A DNA stretch of 7,306 nucleotides from UBA7396 sp964404065 (GCA_964404065.1 CAYOIP010000053.1:1-7306); one strand, 5' to 3'; positions 1-7,058 are shown, counted from the first letter of the stretch. Numbers and translations: made by a program. The notes: a model not told the origin generated them from the sequence alone.

Positions 1-2
1 AT

Positions 3-773
3 GATAATAGAAGAAAAGAGGCTGAAAGAAGATTATGAGAAAAAGAAAAACATTGAACTAATATGTATCAAAATTATATGAGAGTTTATCAAGAGAAACA
101 ATGAATAATTCAAGAAATTGAAAAGTTAATTTTTGATATAAATAAATTATTATGAGAAAAAGATAAAATTAAAATATTTTGAAAAAAACCTGAAGATATT
201 TTAAAATCATTATTAATTTTAGTACAAAGCTTAAAGGCTCAAGAAAAAACTTGGCAAAGATGATATGCTAGACATAATAATTCTGATTTATCTGTTTTAG
301 AACTTGAAAGACAAATTAAAGAACTTGAAAGACAATTGCAAGAATCTATGGAATATTGAGTTCAATTAGAAAAAGATTTAGCAAATAGAGAAACGGAATT
401 AGCGAATAATAAAAGTTTTTTAGATGCTTTAGCTTGAGATAATATTGATGAATTAAGAGATATTATATGTAAGTGATTTGAATTTTATTTTACTTTTTTA
501 TTATCAACTTATTGAAATAATTTAATAAATCAGACTCAAAAAGATGATATAGAATGAAAATTAAGAATGATTTTTTATAGAGCATTATCTTTAAATAAAA
601 CCTTATATGATGATATTTTAAAATACTTAGATATGGTAAGAGATAATTGTTTACAAAATAATCATCAAGATGAAGAAAAAATTAATTGGGCTTATAATGA
701 ATGTTCTAATTTTTTAATAAGATTAAATTTTTGAAATTGAGTTAATAAAAGAGTTAATGAGGCTTATAGATAA
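3..773 (+). CDS. Coiled-coil protein of unknown function, 5'-partial (code 25)
   Basis: The frame is open from the left edge to TAA at 771-773 if TGA is read as Gly, giving 256 visible residues; the true start lies outside the window. An in-frame ATG at 63-65 exists but has no ribosome-binding site, and the frame stays open upstream of it. All 13 glycines are TGA and no GGN codon occurs. The protein is rich in Glu, Lys, Gln and Asn, with a heptad-patterned coiled coil at about residues 95-135 (ELERQIK/ELERQLQ). The C-terminal part (about 145-256) looks helical and globular. There is no signal peptide or membrane segment in the visible part. I do not recognise the family. The gene is the only plus-strand gene and converges on dnaB, its stop being 12 bases from that of dnaB. 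The reading frame is confident; the function is unknown. Confidence 0.8.
300..335 (+). repeat. 15-bp direct repeat, one coiled-coil heptad apart
   Basis: GAACTTGAAAGACAA occurs at 300-314 and again at 321-335. The 21-bp period equals exactly seven codons, in frame, and encodes ELERQ twice. It looks like duplication of one heptad within the coiled coil of the first gene. Confidence 0.85.
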
Positions 774-802
774 TAAAAGAAGATTTTAATAATCTTCTTT
801 TA
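774..802. terminator. Bidirectional terminator hairpin shared by convergent genes
   Basis: A perfect inverted repeat has arms 774-785 and 791-802 (12 bp, 5-nt loop TTAAT). It lies immediately after the TAA of the plus-strand gene (771-773). It contains the dnaB stop codon (786-788) in its loop and the last dnaB codons in its stem. One short hairpin can therefore end both converging transcripts. The U-tracts are short, formed mainly by the outer T's of the stem, so termination strength is uncertain. Confidence 0.7.
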
Positions 803-2117
803 AATTTGTTTCAATTTCAAGGAATCTTTGGTTTGTTCTATCAAACATCAGTTCCATACTTCAAACTGGCCCGTTTCTATTTTTTCTTATTGAAACATCA
901 GTAACTCATTTTCTATCAGTAAATTCATCATAATACTCTTCCCTATACAGCATCATAACTATATCAGCATCTTGTTCTATAGATCATGATTCTCTCAAAT
1001 CTGAAAGTATTGGCTTTTTATCCATTCTTGATTCAACGGCACGAGATAATTGTGAAAGTGCTATAATCGGCACATTTAATTCTCTTGCAAGAGATTTTAT
1101 TCATCTTGAAATTTCAGATATTTCTTGAACTCTATTTAAAGAGTTTCCGTTTGTCATAAGTTGTAAATAGTCAATTACTATCAAATCAAGTCAAGCTTCC
1201 ATTTTCAGTCTTCTAGCTTTTGATTTCAAGTCTAGTAAATTTCATCAAGCTGAATCATCTATATAAATATTTGCTGCACTTAATTTCTCCATTGCTTCCC
1301 CGAGTTTTGCAAATTCTTCATCTTCTAATTCTCATTTAGCTAATTTCCAAGAATTTATTCAAATACTTGACGCAATCATACGATCTGTTAGTTGTTCTTT
1401 ACTCATTTCTAGAGAAAATATTGCAACATTTTTTCAGTTAAATCATATGTTTTGTGCTAAATTAAGCGAAAAAGCAGTTTTTCACATACTTGGTCTTGCA
1501 GCTAAAATAACCATATCTCATCATTTTAAACCTCATAAAGTATTATCTAAAGACTTAAATCAAGTATAAAGTCTATGTTCTTTTACACTATCAGGATTTT
1601 CATGAATTTCTGCAAATTCTTCAAATCTTGACTCTAATATATCAGAAATATGAACAAGTTTATTTTTTATAAATACTTGGGTAACTTGAAAAAGTGACTT
1701 TTCAGATTTTTCAAGAAGTTCATTTATATTTTTTTCCTCATCATATCAATTTAAAATTATCTCATTTCAAGCTTTTATAAGCTTTCTATTTACTGATTTA
1801 TTTTTTACTATGCTAGCATATTCAAAAATATTTGAACTAGTTGGAACTATTTCAGTTAATTCTATTATATATGGAAGTCATCCAACTTCATCAAGTAATT
1901 TTTTATCATCAAGTCTTTCTTTTACGGTAATAATATCTATAGGCTTATTTTTTGTATAAAGCTCAAGCATTACTTCATATATTTTTGCATTTTTATCATC
2001 ATAAAAATCTTCTTTTACTAGTAAATCAGAAATAAGTAAAAAACCATCTTTATCAATTAAAAGACTTCATAAAACAGATTGTTCAGCTTCTATACTATGT
2101 GGTGGAATTTTTAGCAT
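786..2117 (-). CDS. dnaB: Replicative DNA helicase DnaB (code 25)
   Basis: Hexameric 5'-3' helicase that unwinds the replication fork and recruits primase. The product is 443 aa, normal for the family. The N-terminal domain opens with PPHSIEAEQSVLGSLL, the classic DnaB start, and covers about residues 1-100. A linker follows, then the RecA-like motor from about residue 180. Walker A is AARPSMGKT with Lys213, and its Gly codon is TGA (1482-1484). IFSLEMS follows. Walker B is LIVIDYLQLM with Asp316. RESGSIEQDAD lies near residues 375-385. TGA occurs at many conserved glycines, including two in a row (DDSAGGN). The ATG at 2115-2117 is chosen because it gives the canonical N-terminus; no Shine-Dalgarno is visible. 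The gene follows the TPR-gene terminator, so it probably has its own promoter. No intein is present. Confidence 0.97.
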
Positions 2118-2153
2118 AAATTTTAGTTAAAATAATAGATTAAATTCAATAAC

Positions 2154-2159
2154 TTTATA
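2154..2159 (-). promoter_or_regulatory. Candidate -10 box for dnaB
   Basis: On the minus strand TATAAA lies 36 bases before the dnaB ATG. This is a spacing like that of the stronger promoters in this window, and it falls just after the TPR-gene terminator. No convincing -35 is seen: TTGTTT at 2180-2185 would leave a 20-nt spacer. Confidence 0.35.
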
Positions 2160-2180
2160 CTTAATTTAAGTAAAAATAAA

Positions 2181-2213
2181 AACAAATTTTAAATTATTCG
2201 TTTAAAATTTGTT
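2181..2213 (-). terminator. Intrinsic terminator of the TPR-protein gene
   Basis: A perfect 13-bp inverted repeat (arms 2181-2193 and 2201-2213) has a 7-nt loop. On the minus strand it is followed by a T-rich tail (TTTATTTTTA). It lies about 30 bases after the TPR-gene stop and before dnaB, so it separates the two transcription units. The stem is A/T-rich, as expected at this base composition. Confidence 0.75.
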
Positions 2214-2241
2214 AATAAAAATTGTTAAAAAATATTATATT

Positions 2242-3063
2242 TTAAATATTTTCTTCTTCTCAATAATTTAAAGATTCTAATTCTATAATTTCTTTTTTTA
2301 CCTCTTCATTATAAGGTTGGATTTCTAAAACTCTTTTATAAGTATTTATTGAATCATTTATTTTTCAAATATTTCTGTAACTTGCTGCAAGTAATATAAG
2401 ATTATCAGCGTCTCTTGGTGTTTCACGAAGAAATATTTTTAGGTTTGAAATACAGTCAATATATAATCATTTATGATAATAAAGATGAGCTAACATATTT
2501 ATTATTTCCATATCATCAGATTTTATTTCTAATGCTTTTTTATACATTTCAATCGCTAAATCATATTTTTCTTGCATTGTTAAAACATAAGAAAGTTTCT
2601 TTAGTATTTCAAAATCTTCTTCATGTACTAAAAGTAAATCTTTATAAATGTATTCAGCTTTGTGATATTCGCGTTCTAAAATATAAATTCAAGCTAATTC
2701 TGTATTTAATTCTATATTAAATTTATCAATTGTTAATCATTCAACAATCAAATTTTTTGCAACATCATATTCTCTTTTTGAAATATTTACTTTGATTTTC
2801 TTTAAAAGCTCATTTATTTTTACTTTTTCTTCGTCAGTAATTTCTGATTTTATAGAAAAATAATTATTTGCATGTAAATTTTTATCTTCTGTTATTTGAA
2901 CTGTTGTTATGACTTTTTCCTCTTCTTTTTTTCTGATTCAAAGTATATTTTTAAGTCTCATAACTACTCTAAAAAATTTTCATGATAAATAGTAAAATAT
3001 ATATCATAAAAATATTAAAAACAATATTACTTCAACTTTAAATAAAATTAAATTATAATCCAT
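2242..3063 (-). CDS. Membrane-anchored tetratricopeptide-repeat protein
   Basis: A 273-aa protein in code 25. Residues about 7-26 (KVEVILFLIFLGYIFYYL) form one N-terminal membrane anchor, followed by a basic stretch (RLKNILGIRKK) that should stay in the cytoplasm. A charged linker leads to helical repeats from about residue 90. TPR-like units are visible at about 120-150 (ELAGIYILEREYHKAEYIYKDLL), 151-184 (LSYVLTMQEKYDLAIEMYKKAL), 185-218 and 220-253 (LLAASYRNIGKINDSINTYKRVL). TPR domains are protein-protein scaffolds, so the partner cannot be read from the sequence. The gene has its own strong promoter (3095-3121) and terminator (2181-2213), so it looks monocistronic. The ATG at 3061-3063 is chosen because it precedes the anchor; no Shine-Dalgarno is seen. 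The TPR assignment is by pattern, not by search. Confidence 0.88.
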
Positions 3064-3094
3064 AAATTTGGGTTAATTATTATTACTTTTAAGC

Positions 3095-3121
3095 ATTATA
3101 TATATAAAAAAAATATTTCAA
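3095..3121 (-). promoter_or_regulatory. Promoter of the TPR-protein gene
   Basis: On the minus strand TTGAAA (3116-3121) and TATAAT (3095-3100) are separated by a 15-nt T-rich spacer. A start about 7 nt beyond the -10 gives a leader of about 24 nt to the ATG at 3063. The same boxes and spacer length recur before ftsK and the antitoxin gene. Confidence 0.65.
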
Positions 3122-3131
3122 ATAAAATTTT

Positions 3132-3884
3132 TTAATGATGTCAATGAGTATGTAAATCATGTTCATCAAAATGCTCATATCCTTCATGATGTTCTTTATT
3201 AGAATGTTCATTATGTCAAGAAGATTGTTTTTCATCAAAGAAATTGATTAATAATTTTAATAATTTACTCATTAGATAATCAACAATTCATCCAATAGTC
3301 ATTTTGTAAAAAATAAACAAAATAACTATCAAGTTTATTACATAATCATATTTTATTAGAAAATTAAAAATACTTGAAACTGAAAAATATTCATAAGTCC
3401 ATTTTATTACGCTACTTTCTCTTACTTGAGTGATAATTGAATTATCCATACTAAACAAAAATCTATTATTTATAATGGATAAGAAAATAGTTAATAAAAA
3501 TGAAAAAAAGAAAATTCAAAATAAAAAAATAACTATATAATTTAAAACCTTATTTTTTGAAACCCTAAAAGCAATATTTTTGTTTATAGGAATCAAAATT
3601 GCTAAAAATGGAATAAATAAAATTGTGTAAAATCATATCCCCTCTCTGTGATTAACAAAAAAATCTCTAAGTCAATTTACTCAAATATCATTATCATTTA
3701 GAGATTTTAGAGTTAGATTTACCATTGTAAAAATAAAAAGTCCAAGAATTATTCATAAATATGCTTTATAAATTTTTTCTATTCAAGCAAAAATAAATCA
3801 AACAAAAAATCATACAGAAATTCAAAAGATTATATAATCCTGCTCGCAGATACTTGTAAAAAAAATTATTATTTGTTGTTGCAT
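3132..3884 (-). CDS. Five-TM membrane protein with histidine-rich C-terminal tail
   Basis: A 250-aa protein in code 25 (12 of about 16 glycines are TGA). Hydrophobic segments lie at about residues 18-35, 43-59, 86-103, 115-138 and 182-202. The last 29 residues (222-250) contain ten His plus many Asp/Glu, in clusters such as KEHHEGYEHFDEH and LHTHGHH. Such tails commonly bind Zn, Ni or Co in metal transporters and chaperones, but I do not recognise the membrane domain as any known transporter family. The polar surface between segments 4 and 5 includes RESSVIKWTYEYF. The ATG at 3882-3884 is chosen as the first in frame; it lies inside a 16-bp palindrome and has no Shine-Dalgarno. The gene follows ftsK by 62 bases with a REP-like palindrome between them, and may be read through from ftsK. 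A metal-related role is inference. Confidence 0.85.
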
Positions 3885-3898
3885 AAGTTGGAACTTAT
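3883..3898. promoter_or_regulatory. 16-bp palindrome over the start codon
   Basis: ATAAGTTGGAACTTAT has perfect 7-bp arms around a GG centre and includes the initiating AT of the His-rich protein gene. It could be an operator or an RNA hairpin masking the start codon. No regulator is identified. Confidence 0.35.
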
Positions 3899-3909
3899 TT
3901 ATCTATATT

Positions 3910-3945
3910 CCCCTCTCCCTCGAGGGAGAGGGGTTAGGGGTGAGG
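3910..3945. repeat. REP-like GC-rich palindrome with GGGGTGAGG foot
   Basis: A 24-bp perfect palindrome (arms 3910-3921 and 3922-3933, CTCGAG at the centre) is followed by TTA and GGGGTGAGG (3937-3945). Apart from a few A/T bases it is C/G, in a neighbourhood that is about three quarters A+T. It ends one base from the ftsK stop. The layout (C/T-rich arm, G/A-rich arm, GGGGTGAGG foot) matches widespread bacterial REP-type extragenic palindromes, which RAYT-type tyrosine transposases mobilise in some genomes. No such transposase is in this window. It lacks a U-tract on either side, so it is a poor intrinsic terminator. Confidence 0.7.
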
Positions 3946-3946
3946 T

Positions 3947-6145
3947 CTATTCATAAACTTCTCTAGGTTTTGATCCATTAGCTGGCCCAACTACTCAAAG
4001 TTCTTCTAAAATATCTAAAACTTTAGCAGCTCTAGCATATCCTAAACCTAATTTTCTTTGAATTAATGAAGTTGATCATTTTTTTGATTCTCTAACTATT
4101 TGTATAGCCTTTTCTATGATTTCAGGTTCTTCTTCTTGATCTCAATTATAATTTTCTAAAATACTTCCAGCAACACTTGATTTTCCATTTACTATACTAT
4201 CATCATACATATTATTTATCATATCTGGATCAACAGTTAATTTTATATGATTAACAACATCTTCAACTTCTTCAGTTTCAACTAAAACTCATTGAACTCT
4301 AGCTGGTTCTAAAACTCAAGTTGGTGCATATAACATATCTCATCTTCAAAGTAAATCTTCAGCTCAAGCCTTATCTATAACAGTTCTAGAATCAATTTGA
4401 GATGCAACTGTAAAAGCAATTCTTGAAGGAATATTTGCTTTGATTAATCAAGTAATTACATCAACAGAAGGTCTTTGTGTTGCAACAATTAAATGCATTC
4501 AAGCAGCTCTTCACATCTGAGCTATACGAGCAATAGAATTTTCAACTTCTTTTTTATTTCCACTCATCATCAGATCTGCAAGTTCATCAATTACAACAAC
4601 TATATAAGGCCATTTTTCATCTTTTTTAACTTTTTCGTTATATTCTTTAATATTTTTTGCATTTACACTTGTAGCTAAATCATATCTTCTAATCATTTCA
4701 GCAACTGACCATTTTAATGCATTTAATGCTTTATCTGGATTTGAAATAACTGGAGTTAATAAATGAGGAATTCAGTTATAAACTGACAACTCTACCCTTT
4801 TTGGATCTACCATAATTATTTTTAAATCTGATGGAGAAAATTTGTATAACATACTTAATAAAAATCAATTCATTCAAACAGATTTTCAGCTTCAAGTTTG
4901 TCCTGCTATTAATAAATGAGGCATTTTTGTTAGATCTCAAACTATTACATCTCAATTTACATCTTTTCAAACTGCAACTGGAATCTCAATTTTTGGACTA
5001 TTAAATTCACGAGAATCAATAACTTCTCTGAGTCAAACTGGTTGTCTTTCTGGATTTGGAACTTCTATTCACACAACTCATTCTCATGGAATTGGAGCTT
5101 GAATTCTTATCGATTTAGCGTGAAGTGCTAAAGTTAAATCTTTTTTTAGATTTTCAATTTTATTTAGTTTTACTCATTCTTCAGGTTTAAGTCTAAATTG
5201 AATTACAGTTGGTCATACTCTATAACCAGTCATATTTACATCAATTTTAAATTGTCTTAATTTATCAACTATTTCTTCTTGTTTATTAAAAATATCATTT
5301 TCATTTACTTTTAAATTTCAGCTTATATCAGAAAGTAATTCTATACTGGGTAAAACCCATTTATCATATTTTGGAGAAATAAAAGATTTTTTTTCTTTAT
5401 TTTCTTCCTCATCTCATGATAAAGAATTTTTGATTTTTGAAAGAATTGAATCTTTTTTAATAATAGTTATTTTTCTTGGAGCATCTTCTAGATCTAATTG
5501 ACGCGGTTCTTTTGATAATCTTTTTGCTTTTGAAAGTTCTGCTTCTAAATCTTGTTTCATTTTTTCAATTTTTTCTAGTTCTTTTTTTGCTTTTTTAGAT
5601 TTAGGTTCATCTTCATCATTATTATTATTTGATTTTGGTAGGGAAATATTTTCTTTTATAGTTTCTAGATCTGGGGTTAATCAAATTACTTTTTTAAATA
5701 TTTGTTTATAACTAATTCTAAACATTAAAAATAAACTAAAAAGAAGCATCATTATCATAAAAACAAGTGACGCATTTGATCAGAAAAATTTTGAAAACGA
5801 AATATGAAAGTTAAAAAAAGAAAAATAATCATTTTGAAAATATCAAATTAAAGTATTTGTAGAAACAAAATACAATAAAAGTCATAGCATTCTTGAATTA
5901 TTAAATCAAAATCATTCTTTTACGAAAACAAAAACTCATAAAATCAAAATAATTGGAGAAAAAATATATTGATAATAATCTCAAAATAAAAATTTTAATA
6001 CTTGCCAAGTCCAGTATCATGCAGTAGAATCAAGTTCTGAGAAAATTGAAATTGCTCAAAGGATGATAAAAATACAGGCTATAAAAATATTTTTTGTATC
6101 TGGTCTGATAATATTACTTGAATTTTTTGTTTTTTTCTTAGCCAC
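3947..6145 (-). CDS. ftsK: DNA translocase FtsK/SpoIIIE (code 25)
   Basis: Septum-anchored ATP-driven DNA pump that moves chromosome termini and helps dimer resolution. The product is 732 aa. Four N-terminal membrane segments (about 19-37, 61-77, 86-103, 124-142) are followed by a charged, partly coiled linker (about 145-270), then the alpha/beta motor. Walker A is IAGQTGSGKS with Lys421; both Gly codons before the Lys are TGA. Walker B is YIVVVIDELADLM with Asp520. MHLIVATQRPSVDVITG, IPSRIAFTVASQIDSRTV and LLGRGDMLY are family hallmarks. A C-terminal winged-helix gamma domain (about 670-732, with STSLIQRKLGLGYARAAKVLD) should read polar DNA motifs. GTG at 6143-6145 is chosen: an in-frame TAA lies five codons upstream and the next ATG is near residue 86, past two membrane segments. 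Its promoter lies inside the preceding terminator. About three dozen TGA codons are present. Confidence 0.97.
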
Positions 6146-6178
6146 TTTTTTTATAGTTTAATATCTAAATTTACCTTT

Positions 6179-6205
6179 ATTATACAAAAAAAAATAATTT
6201 TTCAA
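6179..6205 (-). promoter_or_regulatory. ftsK promoter embedded in the upstream terminator
   Basis: On the minus strand TTGAAA (6200-6205) and TATAAT (6179-6184) are 15 nt apart. The leader to the GTG at 6145 would be about 26 nt. The -35 box and spacer are part of the stem and T-tract of the toxin-gene terminator. Confidence 0.65.
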
Positions 6206-6207
6206 GG
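6179..6207. repeat. 29-bp terminator-promoter repeat, copy 1
   Basis: Identical over 29 bp to 6707-6735. It runs from the -10 box through a run of nine A's to the loop of the hairpin. The two copies are 528 bp apart in direct orientation and bracket the toxin-antitoxin genes. Confidence 0.85.
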
Positions 6208-6226
6208 TGGAAAATTATTTTTTTTT
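6186..6226. terminator. Terminator hairpin after the toxin gene
   Basis: Arms 6186-6203 and 6210-6226 pair over 17 bp with a single bulged T (6198) and a 6-nt loop. The toxin stop codon (6225-6227) overlaps its outer edge. On the minus strand the stem ends in a run of nine T's, a good U-tract. The run then forms the spacer of the ftsK promoter. Confidence 0.7.
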
Positions 6227-6500
6227 AAAATATTTCACTATGACTTCAAAGTCTAAGTAAAAGTAAAATAAGTTTATTGTTGTCAATTTTATAAACCAAA
6301 AGTAAATCAGGTTTTATATGACACTCTCTAGCTCATTCAAAATCTCAAGTTAATTTATGATCTTTGTATTTTTCTGGTAACTTTTCTCAATTTGCTAATT
6401 TCTTAGCAACTTCTTCAAATTTAAAAACGATATCTAAATCGTTTCTATATTTTTTAAAATCTTTTTTGAATTGAGTTGTTATTTTTCTTTCTAATTTCAT
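6225..6500 (-). CDS. yafQ: YafQ-family mRNA interferase toxin (RelE superfamily)
   Basis: Ribosome-dependent endoribonuclease toxin of a type II toxin-antitoxin pair, 91 aa, close to the usual family length of about 92. The core pattern is KDHKLTGDFEGARECHIKPD, then LLLVYKI and LGSHSEIF at the C-terminus. His48, His61, Asp65 and His87 match the positions of the catalytic His/Asp set known for E. coli YafQ, so it should be active. All four glycines are TGA; under the standard code the protein would stop after about 37 residues. The ATG at 6498-6500 lies 8 bases after the antitoxin stop, the usual antitoxin-first order with translational coupling likely. The spacer is A-rich without a clear Shine-Dalgarno. 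Family assignment is firm from the motif; cellular target specificity is inference. Confidence 0.92.
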
Positions 6501-6508
6501 GTTTTCTT

Positions 6509-6679
6509 TTAAGACATTAAATCAGCCATAAGTTCTTCATGAGTGTGATAAGTTTTTGGGCTATTCATAGCTTCATCTATAAGCTCTTTTATAGTAGGCT
6601 TTTTTTCTATTTCAGAAAATGTCTGTATATCCATTTTTACAATTACATATTTTCTAGTTTTATCTAATACTTTTAACAT
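6509..6679 (-). CDS. Putative antitoxin partner of the YafQ-type toxin
   Basis: A 56-aa protein directly upstream of the toxin gene, with 8 bases between them. It begins MLKVLDKTRKYVIVKMDIQ, compatible with a small beta-type DNA-binding or dimerisation start. It continues with helical, acidic segments (TIKELIDEAMNS, HEELMADLMS) of the kind that wrap the toxin. It does not look like DinJ, the usual E. coli partner of YafQ, and I cannot name its family. The antitoxin role rests on position, size and the toxin identity. It contains no glycine, so its frame is independent of the code question. The ATG at 6677-6679 is the first in frame after the promoter at 6707-6733; an internal ATG (codon 16) would give a much shorter product. 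Such antitoxins normally repress their own promoter. Confidence 0.82.
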   Translation of the reverse strand: MLKVLDKTRKYVIVKMDIQTFSEIEKKPTIKELIDEAMNSPKTYHTHEELMADLMS

Positions 6680-6706
6680 ATTCTTTTATTAATTCTAAGT
6701 AATTTA

Positions 6707-6733
6707 ATTATACAAAAAAAAATAATTTTTCAA
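6707..6733 (-). promoter_or_regulatory. Toxin-antitoxin operon promoter
   Basis: On the minus strand TTGAAA (6728-6733) and TATAAT (6707-6712) have a 15-nt spacer identical in sequence to that of the ftsK promoter. The leader to the antitoxin ATG (6679) would be about 20 nt. The -35 box lies in the stem of the preceding terminator. Confidence 0.65.
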
Positions 6734-6735
6734 GG
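6707..6735. repeat. 29-bp terminator-promoter repeat, copy 2
   Basis: Identical to 6179-6207, same orientation. Beyond the shared block the hairpin arms stay similar but differ by small changes (AGGGTGAAAAATT here, AGGTGGAAAATT in copy 1). Confidence 0.85.
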
Positions 6736-6752
6736 GTGAAAAATTATTTTTT
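6717..6752. terminator. Terminator hairpin after the 101-aa membrane protein gene
   Basis: A perfect 16-bp stem (6717-6732 with 6737-6752) has a 4-nt loop AGGG. The stop codon of the 101-aa protein gene (6744-6746) is inside the stem. On the minus strand the stem runs into nine T's, then into the -10 box of the toxin-antitoxin promoter. Confidence 0.75.
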
Positions 6753-7049
6753 AATAAATTTAATTGATAAAATTTCATTAATTCAAATCTGTAAAAATTT
6801 GAATGTATATTTTCATAATAAAAAAACTATTAATCAGGAAAATATAACTGATAAAATAACTCAAGTTCATTCATAACATTTTCAGGCTTCTATATTATTA
6901 CAAGCAAAAAAATTTCATGTATAAAGGAAAAATCAAAGACTTAGTGTGAAAAATAAATATCATAAAATATAAATAATTACTAAGTACAAAATAAGGATTG
7001 CGCTTAGTGTAAAAAATCTAGTTAATTTTTGTGATTTATTTACTTTCAT
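6744..7049 (-). CDS. Small membrane protein of unknown function, 101 aa
   Basis: The frame is open only if TGA is Gly; all nine glycines are TGA. A basic start (MKVNKSQKLTR) is followed by a long hydrophobic stretch at about residues 13-45, long enough for one or two membrane passes. A short loop with two cysteines (Cys50, Cys58: CNNIEAGKC) comes next, then a further hydrophobic segment at about 63-80 and a basic tail ending KFIKK. The ATG at 7047-7049 lies 9 bases after the stop of the prepilin-like gene, so the two are probably one operon. No Shine-Dalgarno is seen (A-run before the ATG). I do not recognise the family. The stop codon lies inside the terminator stem. Confidence 0.8.
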
Positions 7050-7058
7050 ATTTTTTTA

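Noticed and set aside
63..65. ATG as the true start of the first gene
   Set aside because: The frame is open upstream to the window edge and the ATG has no initiation signal, so the gene more likely begins outside the window.
2415..2720. A 101-codon plus-strand open frame
   Set aside because: It is antisense to the TPR-protein gene, is a composition-driven shadow and shows no family features.
3910..3945. The GC-rich palindrome as the intrinsic terminator of ftsK
   Set aside because: It has no loop in its perfect form and no U-tract after it on the minus strand, so a REP-type element fits better; some effect on the ftsK transcript end remains possible.
4511..4696. A separate 61-aa minus-strand protein with the IDELADLM motif
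   Set aside because: It is the internal Walker B fragment of ftsK, cut out only when TGA is treated as stop; with TGA as Gly it is continuous with the full 732-aa gene.
4493..4970. Short open frames on both strands (4493-4678 plus, 4776-4970 minus) within the ftsK region
   Set aside because: Both are out of frame with or antisense to ftsK, and the ftsK frame carries the Walker motifs.
786..6145. Mycoplasma-type code (TGA = Trp)
   Set aside because: TGA sits at invariant glycines of Walker A and other motifs, while TGG is used for Trp in the same genes.
6179..6735. The two hairpin copies as the start of a CRISPR array
   Set aside because: There are only two copies 528 bp apart, enclosing genes rather than short spacers.
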